Part shown: piece by piece, positions 42,152 through 52,793 of the stretch
How the letters are laid out: every line of letters starts with the position of its first letter
Position numbering within the stretch: position 1 is the first letter of the stretch
NCBI GenBank assembly: GCA_028284605.1
Contig: JANQRL010000059.1
Location: forward strand, 19,489-83,488
Direction: 5' to 3'
Origin: Paracoccaceae bacterium
GTDB lineage: Bacteria > Pseudomonadota > Alphaproteobacteria > Rhodobacterales > Rhodobacteraceae
DNA length: 64,000 nucleotides
The notes under the pieces: model-generated
What the model saw: only the letters and a program-made list of their open reading frames with translations
What the model was told of the DNA's origin: nothing
Databases searched by the model: none
Position numbers and translations under genes: made by a program

Positions 42152-43567
42152 TCAGACCGCCTTCTCCGTATTCTCCACGGTCGCGACCCGGGCGCCGGCC
42201 TTCGTCGTCGTCACCACGCCGAGGCTCTTCAGCTTCCGATGCAAGGCCGAGCGTTCCATCCCAACAAAGGCCGCGGTGCGGCTGATATTGCCGCCGAACC
42301 GGTTGATCTGGGTCAGCAGATATTCCCGCTCGAAGAGCTCCCGCGCCTCGCGCAAAGGCAGGGTCGCCAGTCCGCCCGAAAGCACGATCCGCCCCTCGGC
42401 CTCGCCCTCGCCGGTGGCCTCACCGGTGGGCAGTTCCTTGGCGGTGATCTCCCCGGAGGCTTCGCCCAGGATCAGCACCCGCTCGATCACGTTCTTGAGC
42501 TGGCGCACATTCCCCGGCCAGACCATGGTCTGCAAGAGCGCCCGCGCATCCTCCGCCAGCGCGCGGAGCGGCAGGCCCTGGCTCCGGTTCAGCTCCGCGA
42601 TGAAATGCTCGGCGAGCACCGGAATATCCTCGCGCCGCTCCTCCAGGCTCGGCACCGCGATGGGCACCACGTTCAGCCGGTGATAGAGTTCCTCGCGGTA
42701 ATTCCCGGCCTCGATGGCCGCAGCCAGATCGCGGTTCGTCGAGGAGATCACCCGCAGATCGACCTGCACCTTGTCGCCGCCGCCGACCCGCTGGAACTGC
42801 TGATCGACCAAGACCCGCAGGATTTTCGACTGGGTGCCGAGGGGCATCTCGGCCACCTCGTCGAAATAGATCACCCCGCCATTGGCCTCTTCCAGGAGCC
42901 CCTTCTCCACCCCGCGCTCGGCGCTTTCGCGGCCGAAGAGCACCTCCTCCATCCGGTCGGGCTCGATGGAGGCGGAGTTCACGCAGACGAACGGCGCCTT
43001 CGCGCGGTTCGACCGGGCATGGATGTAGCGCGCCGCGATCTCCTTGCCGGCCCCGGCCGGCCCGGTCAGCATCACCCGCCCGTTCGATTTCGTCACCTTG
43101 TCGAGCTGGCTCTTCAGCGCCCGGAACGCGCCGCTGTCGCCCAGCATCTCGGCACTCGCACTCTCGCCGCGCTTCAGCGCCACATTCTCCCGCCGCAGCC
43201 GCGAGGTCTCCATCGCGCGGCGGATCACCACGAGGAGCTGGTCGATATTGAACGGCTTTTCGATGAAGTCGTAGGCGCCCTGCTTGATCGCCGCCACCGC
43301 GATCTCGATATTGCCGTGGCCCGAGATGATCACGATGGGCACGTCCGGGTGGTCGCGCTTCACCGCCTTCAGGATGTCGATCCCGTCCATCGAGCTGTCC
43401 TTCAGCCAGATGTCGAGGATCATCAGCGCCGGCGGCTCCTTGGCGATCTCGCCCATGCATTCGTCCGAGGTGCCGGCGAGCCGGACCGTGAAGCCCTCGT
43501 CGCGCAGGATGTCGCCGATGAGCTCGCGGATATCGCGCTCGTCGTCGGTAATCAGGATATCGCCCAT
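42152..43567 (-). CDS. ntrX: Nitrogen-related response regulator NtrX
   Basis: 471 aa. Receiver domain with phospho-acceptor Asp52 (MILDIWLKD) and KPF; AAA+ domain with Walker A GPAGAGKEIAARYI and Walker B-like GGVIYFDEVAEMP; C-terminal Fis-type HTH (FGGNISRTAAFVGMERSAL). The sigma-54 contact loop GAFTGA is absent: the segment reads FGRESAERGVEKGLLEEANGG. It is the partner of NtrY. The start MGDILITDDE is chosen over an in-frame ATG five codons upstream. Confidence 0.96.
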   Translation of the reverse strand: MGDILITDDERDIRELIGDILRDEGFTVRLAGTSDECMGEIAKEPPALMILDIWLKDSSMDGIDILKAVKRDHPDVPIVIISGHGNIEIAVAAIKQGAYDFIEKPFNIDQLLVVIRRAMETSRLRRENVALKRGESASAEMLGDSGAFRALKSQLDKVTKSNGRVMLTGPAGAGKEIAARYIHARSNRAKAPFVCVNSASIEPDRMEEVLFGRESAERGVEKGLLEEANGGVIYFDEVAEMPLGTQSKILRVLVDQQFQRVGGGDKVQVDLRVISSTNRDLAAAIEAGNYREELYHRLNVVPIAVPSLEERREDIPVLAEHFIAELNRSQGLPLRALAEDARALLQTMVWPGNVRQLKNVIERVLILGEASGEITAKELPTGEATGEGEAEGRIVLSGGLATLPLREARELFEREYLLTQINRFGGNISRTAAFVGMERSALHRKLKSLGVVTTTKAGARVATVENTEKAV

Positions 43568-43578
43568 ATCTTCCCCTC

Positions 43579-45855
43579 TCAAACGGCCTGTCTGTCGCGG
43601 GGCGCGGGGTCTTCCACCCGAACCTCGCCCGCAGGCTCAAACGGTAACTCGACGACCGCCATCGCCCCGCGATGGGCGCCGCCCTCGAACGGCTCCGCAT
43701 CCGTGAGTTCCAGGTGGCCGCCATGCTCTTCGATGATCTTCTTGACGATCGGCAGGCCGAGGCCGGTGCCGCTCTCGCGCGTCGTGACGTAGGGCTCAAA
43801 GAGCCGCGCCCGGTCCGCCGGCAGGCCGATCCCGTTATCCTGCACGATGATCCGGGCGGTGGGCGCCTCGGGTGTCAGCGCCACGCGAATCTCCGGCGCG
43901 AACCCTTCCGGAGCACCTTTTTTCAGAAGACTTTCCGTGGCTTCCCCGGCGTTCTTGATGAGGTTCGTCAGCGCCTGCCCGATCATCGTCGCATCGAGAT
44001 CGGCCCAGACCTCGCCCTCCGGCAGATCGGCCTTGATCGTCACGTCCGGCTGCCCGGCCTGTTGCAAGGTCACCGCGTCGCGGACAAGCACGGCGAGATC
44101 GGTGCGCATCCGCTCCGGTTCCGGCATCCGGGCGAAGCGGGAGAATTCGTCGACGATCCGCCGCAGATCGCCGGTCTGCCGCACGATCACGTCGGTCATC
44201 TGTTCGAGGGCCTCGGCCTCCTCGCCCAGCTTCGGCGCAAATTTGCGCTTCAGCCGCTCGGCGGAAAGCTGGATCGGGGTCAGCGGGTTCTTGATCTCAT
44301 GGGCGATCCGGCGCGCCACGTCGCCCCAGGCCGCGGTCCGTTGCGCCGTTACCAGATCGGTCACATCGTCGAAGGCCACCACATAGCCTTCGAGCCGCCC
44401 ATCCTCCGCCCGCCTTGGCGACATCCGCACCAGCAGGCTCTCCTGCTTGCCGCCGCGCACCAGATTGACCTGCTCCTGCACCACCTCGCGGCGTTCATCG
44501 CGCAACCGGTCGAAGAGCGGGCCGAATTCCGGGATCGCGGCGGAAAGCGCCGTCGCCTCCTGCGCCTCGGTCATGCCGAGGAGCCCGTTGGCGGAACGGT
44601 TGGCGAAGGTCACCTTGCCCTCCGGGTCAAGCCCCACCACGCCCGAGGTCACCGAGGAGAGCACGGAATCAAAGAGCCGCCGCCGCCGCTCGATCTGGCG
44701 GGTATTGTCCAGAAGCTCCTGGCGCTGGTCTTTCAGCCGCGCGGTCATCTGGTTGAAGTTGCGGCCCAAAAGCGCGATCTCGTCGTCGCCCTCCTGCTCC
44801 GGCACCCGGACCTCCAGATCGCCCTCCCCGACCCGCTGCGAGGCGCCCACAAGCCGGCCCACCGGCCGCGACAGGCGCTCGGCGAACCAGAGGCCGAGCC
44901 AGATCGCCGCCAGGATCAGGATCACCGCGAAGCCGAGATAAAGCAGCCCGAACTCGAACAGGAGCCGCCCCCTATCGTTCTCAAGCTGCTGATAGAGCGT
45001 CACGGTTTCTTGAGTCTCATCGAGCAGGGCCAGGATGTCGCCATCCACCTCGCGGCTCACATAGAGGAAGTAGCGCCCGGAAAACGCCTGAAGCGGGATC
45101 AGGGCGCGAAACTCGTTGCTCGACCAATCCTCGACAATCACCAGGCCCGTCTCCCGCGCCTCAGCGATCATCGCCTCGGTCGGACGTTCATAGTCGAAGC
45201 CGTAGGACCGGGCGCCCCGGGCCCGGATCTCGCCGAACTCGTCGATCACGAAGGCTTCCGTCAGGCCCCGTTCGATCTGCGGCTGCACCCGCCCGAGGGC
45301 CTGCCGCAGATCGCCATCGGAGAGCCGGAACGGCGCCCGGCGTTGTTCGAGGTTGAGATAGGCGGCGAGGCCCCTCCCGTCCCGCTCCAATTCCTGCCGG
45401 TGCTCCTCCTCATAGGCCTGAGCCGCCTCCAGCGAGGAGCCGACCACATTGCGCACCCGCTCCGAGAACCAGCCTTCGAGGCCGATATTCACCGTCAGCA
45501 CGGCGAAGGCCGCGACGATGACCGTAGGGATCAGGGCCAGCAGCGCGAAGACGCCGACGAGCCGCAGGTGGAGCTGCGAGCCCGCCGACCGCGCCCGCCG
45601 CGCCGCGATCATCTGCACGACCCGTTGCAGGACCAGCGCGGCGACGACGAGGATGTAGATGAGGTCCGCCAGCAGCACGAGCCGCAAGCTCGCCGTGGTG
45701 GCGGAGCGGTCGAGGGGGCCGAGGACGATGAAGGTCAGCGCCACCAGGATCGGCGCCAGGGCGACGAGGATCAGCGTCGCAGCCGTCTGCACGCGGCGCT
45801 GCCGGCGCCAGCGTGAAAACCGGCTCAGTGTAAACCCCGTCACGGACCGCTGCAC
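43579..45855 (-). CDS. ntrY: Sensor histidine kinase NtrY
   Basis: 758 aa membrane kinase. N-terminal hydrophobic segments (about 25-50, 60-80 and 95-125), a long extracytoplasmic stretch, another TM pair near 300-325, HAMP (about 325-380), a PAS domain (GVVGLDPEGKVTFANRSAN), then HisKA with His519 in [19 protein letters not shown] and HATPase_c with NLIKNAGEA and ESGTGLGLPIVKKI. Its stop lies 11 bp before the ntrX start. NtrY/NtrX influence nitrogen metabolism, envelope and redox responses in alphaproteobacteria. Confidence 0.96.
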   Translation of the reverse strand: MQRSVTGFTLSRFSRWRRQRRVQTAATLILVALAPILVALTFIVLGPLDRSATTASLRLVLLADLIYILVVAALVLQRVVQMIAARRARSAGSQLHLRLVGVFALLALIPTVIVAAFAVLTVNIGLEGWFSERVRNVVGSSLEAAQAYEEEHRQELERDGRGLAAYLNLEQRRAPFRLSDGDLRQALGRVQPQIERGLTEAFVIDEFGEIRARGARSYGFDYERPTEAMIAEARETGLVIVEDWSSNEFRALIPLQAFSGRYFLYVSREVDGDILALLDETQETVTLYQQLENDRGRLLFEFGLLYLGFAVILILAAIWLGLWFAERLSRPVGRLVGASQRVGEGDLEVRVPEQEGDDEIALLGRNFNQMTARLKDQRQELLDNTRQIERRRRLFDSVLSSVTSGVVGLDPEGKVTFANRSANGLLGMTEAQEATALSAAIPEFGPLFDRLRDERREVVQEQVNLVRGGKQESLLVRMSPRRAEDGRLEGYVVAFDDVTDLVTAQRTAAWGDVARRIAHEIKNPLTPIQLSAERLKRKFAPKLGEEAEALEQMTDVIVRQTGDLRRIVDEFSRFARMPEPERMRTDLAVLVRDAVTLQQAGQPDVTIKADLPEGEVWADLDATMIGQALTNLIKNAGEATESLLKKGAPEGFAPEIRVALTPEAPTARIIVQDNGIGLPADRARLFEPYVTTRESGTGLGLPIVKKIIEEHGGHLELTDAEPFEGGAHRGAMAVVELPFEPAGEVRVEDPAPRDRQAV

Positions 45856-45960
45856 GCGCCGCCTCTTGTCCTGCCGGGCCGCTGGGGCCCGTTACCGCCG
45901 TTTGATGTGATCCTTCTCCCGGCACGACTGCGCCCGGATGGCCACGTTTATGTTGCTCTT

Positions 45961-47325
45961 TTACATCAATTTGCGGCGGCGTGTCACGCGGATATCGAGG
46001 TCTGTAATCTTCTTTCTCAAGGTATTGCGGTTTATGCCGAGGAGATCGGCACATCTGGCCTGGTTCCCGCCAGTCGCGTCGAGGCTGATCTCGATGAGCG
46101 GCAGCTCCACTTCCCGCAGAATCCGCTGGTAGAGGCCGGGCGGCGGCAGCGCCCCGCCATGGAGGTCGAAATAGCGCCGCAGGTGCTTCATCACCGAGGC
46201 GGAGAGCTTCTCGCCCTCGCCACCGGCCCGGAGCGGCTCCATGGCGGGCTGATTGCCGAGGACACCTTCCACCTCCGTCCGGCTGATCTCGTCCTCGCTG
46301 GCGGTGGCCACAAGGCGCCTGAGCGCGTTTTCGAGCTGGCGCACATTGCCGGGCCAGGAATAGAGCCGGACAAGATCGCGGGCGCCGTCCGACAGCCGGC
46401 GGAGCGGCGCCCCGTCGCGCTCGGCGCGGACCAGGAAATGCTCGGCCAGAAGCGGGATGTCGTCGACCCGCTCGCGCAGGGACGGCACGGTGATCGTCAC
46501 GCCGCCGAGCCGGTAGAACAGGTCCTCACGGAACTCGCCCGCCTCCATCCGCCCCATCAGATCGGTCTGGGACGTGGACATCACGCGCGGCGCGGTCTCT
46601 CCCAAGGCATCCAGCATCCGCACGATCCGGGCCTGCATCTCGCGCGGGAAATCCCCGACCTCGTCGAAGACGAGCGAACCGCCCCGGGCACGGGAGAGCA
46701 GCGCCGAGGGCCCGTCCATCCCCTCCAGATCGGCGGCGGAGGCGACGATGAAGGGCAGCGTGCGGCGGTCGGAGAAATCGTGAATTGCCTTGGCGATGAG
46801 CGACTTGCCGGTGCCGCTCTCGCCCGAGACCAGGACCGGCAGAGGCGTGTTCATCACCCGGGCGACGATCCGGTAGAGCTCCTGCATCGCCGGGGTCCGG
46901 CCCACCAGAGGCAGGTCGCCCTGCCCGGCCTCCGCTTCGGCCCGCGGCATCGGGGCACGCCGCTTGACCTCGAGCGCCCGCGCCGCCCGCTTCATCAGGT
47001 CCGGCAGATCGAACGGCTTCGGCAGGTAATCGTAGGCCTCCTTCTCGGCGGCCTGGATCGCCGTCATGATCGTGTTCTGCGCCGAGATCACGATGACCGG
47101 CAGGCCCGGGCGCCGCTCGGAGATCTGCGGCAACTGGTCGAGCCCGTTGCCGTCCGGCATGATCACGTCCGAGATCACCAGATCGCCCTTGCCCTCCTCG
47201 ACCCAGCGCATCAGCGTGACGAGCGACGAGGTCGCGTGCACCTTGCACCCCGCCCGGGTCAGGGCCTGGGTCAGCACGGTGCGGATCGTGCGGTCGTCAT
47301 CGGCGACGAGAACGGTTCCGTCCAT
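45961..47325 (-). CDS. ntrC: Nitrogen regulation response regulator NtrC (GAFTGA-less)
   Basis: 454 aa. Receiver Asp53 in [16 protein letters not shown]+ domain with Walker [16 protein letters not shown] and FDEVGDFP; C-terminal HTH in [20 protein letters not shown]. Where sigma-54 activators carry GAFTGA, this protein has [18 protein letters not shown], as in Rhodobacter capsulatus NtrC, which activates the housekeeping RNA polymerase instead. It is overlapped by the ntrB stop (ATGA). A hairpin (45875-45891) occupies part of the 105-bp gap before ntrY. Confidence 0.95.
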   Translation of the reverse strand: MDGTVLVADDDRTIRTVLTQALTRAGCKVHATSSLVTLMRWVEEGKGDLVISDVIMPDGNGLDQLPQISERRPGLPVIVISAQNTIMTAIQAAEKEAYDYLPKPFDLPDLMKRAARALEVKRRAPMPRAEAEAGQGDLPLVGRTPAMQELYRIVARVMNTPLPVLVSGESGTGKSLIAKAIHDFSDRRTLPFIVASAADLEGMDGPSALLSRARGGSLVFDEVGDFPREMQARIVRMLDALGETAPRVMSTSQTDLMGRMEAGEFREDLFYRLGGVTITVPSLRERVDDIPLLAEHFLVRAERDGAPLRRLSDGARDLVRLYSWPGNVRQLENALRRLVATASEDEISRTEVEGVLGNQPAMEPLRAGGEGEKLSASVMKHLRRYFDLHGGALPPPGLYQRILREVELPLIEISLDATGGNQARCADLLGINRNTLRKKITDLDIRVTRRRKLM

Positions 47326-48407
47326 CAGCTTTCTCCGGTTGCGTCCCCCGCCTCTTTCGGCGCCAGGGGAAGGGAAATGCGAAACACCGTGCGGCCCGGG
47401 GCCGAATCCACGGAAATCCAGCCGCCATTGTCGGCGATGAGCTTTGAGACCAGGGCGAGCCCGAGCCCGGTGCCGTTCTCGCGGCCCGACACGAAAGGCT
47501 CGAAGACATCCGCGGCGATCTCCGGCGGCAGGCCGGGCCCGTCATCGATGATCTCGATCTGGAGCGGCAGACGCGCGCGGCTGCCATCGGCCCGACGCAG
47601 GCGGAGCGCGGGCTCGTAATAGGTCTTAAGCCGGATGATGCCGCCCTCCTCCCCGGCCTCGGAGGCGTTCTTCAGGAGGTTCAGGAACACCTGCTGAAGC
47701 TGGTCGGCATCGCCCCAGGTCTGCGGCAGGGAGGGGTCGTATTGCTCGACGAAGGTCATATGAGCGCCGAAGCCGACACTGGCCGATTGCCGGGCGCGGT
47801 CGAGCAGGTCGTGGATGTTGACCGCCCGCGCCGCGGGCGGGCGCAGATTGCCGAACTGCTCCACCTGTTCGAGGAGCTTCACGATACGCCGGGTCTCCTC
47901 CACCATCAGGTCGGTGAGTTCCAGGTCCGACCCGGAAAGCGACATCGACAGGAGCTGCGCCGCCCCGGCGATGCCCGCCAAGGGGTTCTTGATCTCGTGG
48001 GCCAGCATCTCGGCCATGCCGATGGCGGATTTCGCGGCCCGGCCGGAGGTGGCGTTCTGGGTCATCCGATGGGCGATCTCGCTGGGCGAGATCATCATCA
48101 GCATCAGGTCTTCGGTGCCCTGAAGCGGCGCGAACTGGATGTTGCATTCCATCGGCGGCCGCTCACCGCTGCCGACATCGACATCGTTGACGAAAAGCGA
48201 GGTGCGGTTTGCCTTGGCGCGGCCATAGGGCCCTTCGAGCGGCGCATCGACCATCACCTTGTCCCAGACATGGGCGCCCGCGAGCGCCTTTGACGAGAGG
48301 TTGAGGAAGCTCTCGGCGGCCGGGTTGCTCTCGGCCACGCGGTCGTCCCGGTCGATGAGGAGCGTCGGCACCGGCAGGGAGTTCCAGAGGTTCGGGTCAC
48401 CGATCAT
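47325..48407 (-). CDS. ntrB: Nitrogen regulation sensor kinase NtrB
   Basis: 360 aa soluble kinase. The start [20 protein letters not shown] opens a PAS domain (about 8-110); HisKA has His137 in [19 protein letters not shown]; HATPase_c shows [23 protein letters not shown] and [14 protein letters not shown]. In the family it is controlled by PII proteins and phosphorylates NtrC. Its ATG overlaps the dusB stop and its stop overlaps the ntrC start, so the three are translationally linked. The frame is open further upstream into dusB but without homology. Confidence 0.96.
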   Translation of the reverse strand: MIGDPNLWNSLPVPTLLIDRDDRVAESNPAAESFLNLSSKALAGAHVWDKVMVDAPLEGPYGRAKANRTSLFVNDVDVGSGERPPMECNIQFAPLQGTEDLMLMMISPSEIAHRMTQNATSGRAAKSAIGMAEMLAHEIKNPLAGIAGAAQLLSMSLSGSDLELTDLMVEETRRIVKLLEQVEQFGNLRPPAARAVNIHDLLDRARQSASVGFGAHMTFVEQYDPSLPQTWGDADQLQQVFLNLLKNASEAGEEGGIIRLKTYYEPALRLRRADGSRARLPLQIEIIDDGPGLPPEIAADVFEPFVSGRENGTGLGLALVSKLIADNGGWISVDSAPGRTVFRISLPLAPKEAGDATGES

Positions 48408-49393
48408 GCCGCGGCCTCCGCGGGGGCGCTCAGCGCGTCCGGCAGCAGGCGCAGGACCTTTGCGGGGTCGCGTTCGGTCAGGATCGCGCGGCGCAGGCCG
48501 GGGCCGGTGCCGTCCATGTACCAGCCGAGATGTTTCCGGGCGACCTTGGCGCCCAGCTCCGCGCCATAGAAGGTGAGCATCGCCTCGTAGTGCCCTGAAA
48601 CCATATCGGAAAGCGCGACCCCCGTTGGAATGTCCGGCGCCGGAGTGCCATAGAGCGCCGCCGCGATCTCCGCGAGCCGCCAGGGCCGCCCCTGAGCGCC
48701 GCGCCCAACCATCACCCCCGCTGCGCCGGAGAGCGCCAGCGCCTCCCCGGCCGTCGCTGCATCGACGATATCGCCGTTGGCGATGACCGGGATCGAGACC
48801 GCCTCGACGATCTCCCGGATCGCCGCCCAATCCGCCTGCCCCTTGTAGAACTGGCACCGGGTGCGGCCATGGATCGTCACCATCCGGACGCCTGCTTCTT
48901 CGGCCCGCCGCGCCACCGCCGCCGCGTTCAGGCACTCATGGTCCCAGCCGAGCCGTGTCTTCAGCGTCACCGGCACCGACACCGCGCCCACCACCGCCTC
49001 GATGAGCCGCAGCGCATGGTCCGGTGTCCGCAAGAGCGCCGAGCCGGAGAGCCCATTGGTGACCTTCTTCGCCGGGCAGCCCATGTTGATGTCGATGAGC
49101 TTGGCGCCGTTGGCCTCCACCATCCGCGCCGCCTCGGCCATCCAATGCGCCTCGCGCCCGGCCAGTTGCACCGCCGTGTTGGCCTGATCGAAGCCAAGCT
49201 CCGCCCGCTCCCGCACCCCGGGCTTGGCCTGCACCATCTCCTGGCTCGCCACCATTTCGGAGACGACCCAGCCGGCGCCGAACCGGCTCACCAATTGACG
49301 GAACGGCAGATCGGTGATCCCCGCGAGCGGCGCGAGGGCGACCGGCGGGGTCAGCACCAGGTTCGGGAGCCGGAGAGCGGGCTTTTGTGCCAA
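48404..49393 (-). CDS. dusB: tRNA-dihydrouridine synthase DusB (NifR3)
   Basis: 329 aa FMN-dependent TIM-barrel reductase. Visible motifs are LAPLAGITDLPFRQL, the catalytic Cys in INMGCPAKKVTNGLSGSALL, HGRTRCQFYKGQADW and VMVGRGAQGRPW. It reduces uridines in the tRNA D-loop. This is the gene historically called nifR3, first in the nifR3-ntrB-ntrC operon of R. capsulatus; the order and ATGA overlap are conserved here. It diverges from ispDF across 179 bp. Confidence 0.97.
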   Translation of the reverse strand: MAQKPALRLPNLVLTPPVALAPLAGITDLPFRQLVSRFGAGWVVSEMVASQEMVQAKPGVRERAELGFDQANTAVQLAGREAHWMAEAARMVEANGAKLIDINMGCPAKKVTNGLSGSALLRTPDHALRLIEAVVGAVSVPVTLKTRLGWDHECLNAAAVARRAEEAGVRMVTIHGRTRCQFYKGQADWAAIREIVEAVSIPVIANGDIVDAATAGEALALSGAAGVMVGRGAQGRPWRLAEIAAALYGTPAPDIPTGVALSDMVSGHYEAMLTFYGAELGAKVARKHLGWYMDGTGPGLRRAILTERDPAKVLRLLPDALSAPAEAAA

Positions 49394-49572
49394 GAGAACG
49401 ATCAGTTGCCTAAGGATTCAGCTATCGCGCCCGTTTAGCCCCGGGACGCGCCAGCCTCAACGCTCACCGCCCAGATTTCGCGCGCCTGCGGCAAACTGCC
49501 TAATTATTGGGCAAACTGGTGGCCACCTATTCAGGGTTTGCACCGCCCTCCGGCAGGATTTACCACCGGCCC

Positions 49573-50709
49573 ATGACCTGCGCCGCCCTGATCGTGGCCG
49601 CCGGGCGCGGGTTGCGCGCGGGCGGTGGAGTGCCGAAGCAGTGGCGCCCGCTTGGGGGCGCGACGGTGGCGGAGCATACGCTCCGGGCCTTCGCCGCGCA
49701 TCCGGGCATCGACCGGCTCGTCATGGTGCTCCACCCCGATGACATTGCCGCCGAAGTCTGGCCCAGCGATCCGCCCGCCGACATCGCGACCGGCGGCGCG
49801 ACACGGGCCGAGAGCGTGCGCGCGGGGCTCGAGCTGCTCGACGGCGCGGTCGACCGGGTCCTGATCCATGACGTCGCCCGGCCCGTGGTCTCGGCGCCCG
49901 TCATCGACGCCGTCCTCACCGCGCTTGAGCACCATGACGGGGCGGCCCCCGGCCTGCCGGTCACCGACGCACTCTGGACCGGGACCGAGACGGCGATCAC
50001 CGGCACCCATCCCCGCGACGGGCTCTACCGGGCCCAGACGCCACAGGGCTTCCGCCTGCAAGCCATCCTCGCCGCCCATCGTAGCCAGAACGGCGACGCG
50101 GCCGACGATGTGGAGATCGCCCTTGCCGCCGGGCTGGACGTGGTCCTTGTGCCGGGCGATGAAGACAATCTGAAGATCACCGGGCCCGGCGATTTCGCCC
50201 GGGCCGAGCGTATTCTGAGGAGGCAGGCGGTGGATATCCGCACCGGCAACGGCTTTGACGTGCACCGGTTCGGGCCGGGGGATCACGTGATACTTTGCGG
50301 TGTCCGCATCCCCCATGATCGCGGCCTTCAGGGCCATTCCGACGCCGATGTCGGGATGCATACTGTGACCGACGCGATCTACGGCGCCCTGGCGGAAGGC
50401 GATATCGGCCAGCACTTCCCGCCCAGCGACCCGCAGTGGAAGGGCGCGGCAAGCGACATCTTTCTCAGCCATGCCTGCGCGCTGGCCCGGAACCACGGCT
50501 ATGCGCTCTCCCATGCCGATGTCACACTGATCTGCGAGGACCCGAAGATCGGCCCCCATGCCGCTGATATGCGGGAAAAAATGGCCGGGATCATGGGGAT
50601 CGAGGCGGAGCGGATGAGCGTGAAGGCCACGACCTCCGAAAGACTCGGCTTCACCGGGCGCGGCGAGGGGATCGCCGCGCTGGCCACCGTCACCCTGATC
50701 CGGTCATGA
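49573..50709 (+). CDS. ispDF: Bifunctional IspD/IspF (MEP pathway)
   Basis: 378 aa fusion. Residues 1 to about 215 are IspD (4-diphosphocytidyl-2-C-methylerythritol synthase): [20 protein letters not shown] and HDVARPVV. From about 220 follows IspF (MECDP synthase): the metal ligands in [13 protein letters not shown], then [19 protein letters not shown] and [15 protein letters not shown]. The fusion performs two non-consecutive steps of isoprenoid precursor synthesis and is normal in many alphaproteobacteria. Its stop overlaps the pgpA start (ATGA). Confidence 0.97.
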   Translation: MTCAALIVAAGRGLRAGGGVPKQWRPLGGATVAEHTLRAFAAHPGIDRLVMVLHPDDIAAEVWPSDPPADIATGGATRAESVRAGLELLDGAVDRVLIHDVARPVVSAPVIDAVLTALEHHDGAAPGLPVTDALWTGTETAITGTHPRDGLYRAQTPQGFRLQAILAAHRSQNGDAADDVEIALAAGLDVVLVPGDEDNLKITGPGDFARAERILRRQAVDIRTGNGFDVHRFGPGDHVILCGVRIPHDRGLQGHSDADVGMHTVTDAIYGALAEGDIGQHFPPSDPQWKGAASDIFLSHACALARNHGYALSHADVTLICEDPKIGPHAADMREKMAGIMGIEAERMSVKATTSERLGFTGRGEGIAALATVTLIRS

Positions 50710-51194
50710 GCCACCTCGTCGCCACCTTCTTCTATACCGGCCACCTGCGGCCCGCCCCCGGCACCTGGGGCTCGCTCGCCGCCCTGCCCGCCGCCTGGCT
50801 GGTCCTGATGGCGATTGGCCCCTGGGGCTTCATCCTCGCCACGCTCGCCGTCTTCGCCCTGGGCACCTGGGCGACGGCGCAGGAAATCCGCGGCAGGGCG
50901 GACCATGACCCTTCCGAAATCGTCATCGACGAAGTCGCCGGGCAATGGGTGGCGCTCTGGCCCGTCGCGCTCGGCGCCGCCGCCTCCGGCAGCGCCTATC
51001 TGGCGCTCTGGCCCGGCTGGGTCGCGGCGTTCCTCCTCTTCCGGCTCTTCGACATCTGGAAGCCCGGCCCGGTGGGCCTCGCCGACCGGCAGGAGGGGCC
51101 GATGGGCGTGATGCTGGACGACGTGATCGCCGGCGGGCTGGCGGGGATGTGCGTACTCGTGCTGGCCGTTGTCTGGCATGGGGTCATCGCATGA
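50706..51194 (+). CDS. pgpA: Phosphatidylglycerophosphatase A
   Basis: 162 aa membrane protein of the PgpA family, which dephosphorylates phosphatidylglycerol phosphate. Key motifs are [13 protein letters not shown] at the N-terminus, [14 protein letters not shown] in the middle and [17 protein letters not shown] near the end; about four hydrophobic segments. Four-base overlaps join it to ispDF and cinA. Confidence 0.95.
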   Translation: MSHLVATFFYTGHLRPAPGTWGSLAALPAAWLVLMAIGPWGFILATLAVFALGTWATAQEIRGRADHDPSEIVIDEVAGQWVALWPVALGAAASGSAYLALWPGWVAAFLLFRLFDIWKPGPVGLADRQEGPMGVMLDDVIAGGLAGMCVLVLAVVWHGVIA

Positions 51195-51676
51195 GCCAGG
51201 CCGCCGACCTCCTCGACGCCGCCCGGGCCCGCAACCTGTGCCTCGCCACCGCAGAAAGCTGCACCGGGGGCCTCGTTGCCGCCGCGATCACCGACATTCC
51301 CGGCTCCTCGGACGTCTTCGAGCGCGGCTTCGTCACCTATTCCAACGCCGCCAAGGTTGAGATGCTGGGCGTCCTGCCCGAGACCCTCGAGAAACACGGC
51401 GCGGTCAGCGAGGAGGTGGCCTCCGAAATGGCCCGAGGCGCCGTGGCCCGGTCCGAGGCCCAGATTGCCGTCGCGATCACCGGCATCGCCGGCCCGGGAG
51501 GATCGGAGATGAAGCCGGAGGGCCGGGTCTGCTTCGCCCTCGCAGGCCCGTCGGGCGTCCGCGCCGAGACCCAGGAATTCGGACCGCAAGGCCGCGCCGA
51601 AGTGCGCGCGGCGGCCACCGCCCACGCGCTCCACCTGCTGCAAGAGGCCGTCGCGGGCGCCCCGGATCAATCGTGA
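51191..51676 (+). CDS. CinA C-terminal family protein (NMN amidohydrolase-like, PncC)
   Basis: 161 aa consisting only of the CinA C-terminal domain: LATAESCTGGLVAAAITDIPGSS, GFVTYSNAAKVEMLGV, GAVSEEVASEMARGA and AITGIAGPGGSEMKPEGRV (each a family block). Stand-alone versions deamidate nicotinamide mononucleotide in NAD recycling. The N-terminal CinA/molybdopterin-like domain is absent, as usual in this gene neighbourhood. Its last 10 bp overlap the convergent COQ10-like gene. Confidence 0.92.
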   Translation: MSQAADLLDAARARNLCLATAESCTGGLVAAAITDIPGSSDVFERGFVTYSNAAKVEMLGVLPETLEKHGAVSEEVASEMARGAVARSEAQIAVAITGIAGPGGSEMKPEGRVCFALAGPSGVRAETQEFGPQGRAEVRAAATAHALHLLQEAVAGAPDQS

Positions 51677-52110
51677 AGCTCTGCCGCGCGGCGCTCGAAC
51701 GCGCGCACGATCCGCTGCATCGCCTCGTGGAAGAACATCCCCGCCGCACCCTGCAAGAGCCTGTTTTTGAACTCGAAATCGACATCGAAGCTGACCTCGC
51801 AGCCACCCTCGACCTCCGCGAACCGCCAGCAACTCTCCATATGGCGGAACGGACCGTCGAGATACTCGGTGTCGATCCGCTTCTCCCCGGGCCAGAGCAC
51901 CACCCGGCTTCCGAACCGTTCCCGGAACACTTTGAAGGAGACGACGAGATCGGCGAGCATCACCTCGTGATCGCCCCGGTCCTCGCGCGAGCGGATGCGC
52001 GCGGCGGCGGTCCAGGGGAGGAATTCCGGGTAGGACGCGACATCGGCCACGAGCGCGTACATCTGCGCGGCCGTATAGGGCAGAACCCGCGTCTCGTGAT
52101 GGCTCGGCAT
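51667..52110 (-). CDS. Polyketide cyclase/COQ10-like START-domain protein (RatA family)
   Basis: 147 aa SRPBCC-fold protein of the COQ10/RatA family: VLPYTAAQMYALVADVASYP, FLPWTAAARI, LWPGEKRIDTEYLDGPFRHM, WRFAEVEGGCEVSFDVDFEF and a C-terminal amphipathic helix. Homologues bind ubiquinone and help respiration (COQ10); the E. coli relative RatA was described as a ribosome-association toxin. In alphaproteobacteria the COQ10 role is more likely. Convergent with the cinA-like gene (10-bp overlap) and divergent from hpt. Confidence 0.9.
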   Translation of the reverse strand: MPSHHETRVLPYTAAQMYALVADVASYPEFLPWTAAARIRSREDRGDHEVMLADLVVSFKVFRERFGSRVVLWPGEKRIDTEYLDGPFRHMESCWRFAEVEGGCEVSFDVDFEFKNRLLQGAAGMFFHEAMQRIVRAFERRAAELHD

Positions 52111-52238
52111 AGGTCCCTCCCCCGCGTCGCGCCTCCTGCCATGTCGGCCCCGGCCCGGCAAGGTCAACCGCCGGCCTCCCGGGGTGACAGACGGGACCGG
52201 GACGCTATGGTGGCCGCGTCAGAGCCAAGGGGACAAAG

Positions 52239-52793
52239 ATGGGCCAGCCCGCCTATGCGATCGACGAGATGATCTCGGCCAAGGCCATCGCGGCCCGGAT
52301 CGAGGAACTGGCCCAGGCGATCCGCACCGAGTTCGCGGGCACCGAGAAGCTGGTCGTCATCGGGCTTTTGCGCGGCTCCTTCGTCTTCATCGCCGATCTG
52401 GCGCGGGAACTGGCGGACATGAATGTCGAGGTCGATTTCATCGAAGCCTCGTCTTACGGCGATTCCATGGAATCGAGCCGCGAGGTGCGGATCGTGAAAG
52501 ACCTCTCGGGCAAGATCGAAGGCCGCGACGTGCTCTTGGTGGAGGATATCGTGGATACCGGCCATACGCTCGCCAAGACCACCGAATATCTCTCGACCCG
52601 CGATCCCGCGCGGCTCCGCACAATCGCGCTGCTGGACAAGCCGGCCCGGCGCGAAGTGGAGTTCAAGGCGGACTGGACCGGGTTCGAGATCCCGGACGAA
52701 TTCGTCGTCGGCTACGGCATCGACTACGCCCAGCGCAACCGCAACCTGCCCTTCATCGGCAAGGTCCGGCTCCTGGAGAATGCGGATGTTTGA
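52239..52793 (+). CDS. hpt: Hypoxanthine phosphoribosyltransferase
   Basis: 184 aa type I phosphoribosyltransferase. [18 protein letters not shown] is the pyrophosphate-loop region, [11 protein letters not shown] the flexible loop, and [14 protein letters not shown] the PRPP-binding signature. It salvages hypoxanthine (and often guanine) to nucleotides. The following small membrane gene begins inside its last codons, indicating co-transcription. Confidence 0.95.
   Translation: MGQPAYAIDEMISAKAIAARIEELAQAIRTEFAGTEKLVVIGLLRGSFVFIADLARELADMNVEVDFIEASSYGDSMESSREVRIVKDLSGKIEGRDVLLVEDIVDTGHTLAKTTEYLSTRDPARLRTIALLDKPARREVEFKADWTGFEIPDEFVVGYGIDYAQRNRNLPFIGKVRLLENADV

Noticed and set aside
43672..45816. 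714-codon open frame antisense to ntrY
   Set aside because: Shadow of a full-length histidine kinase; low-complexity Arg/His/Leu composition.
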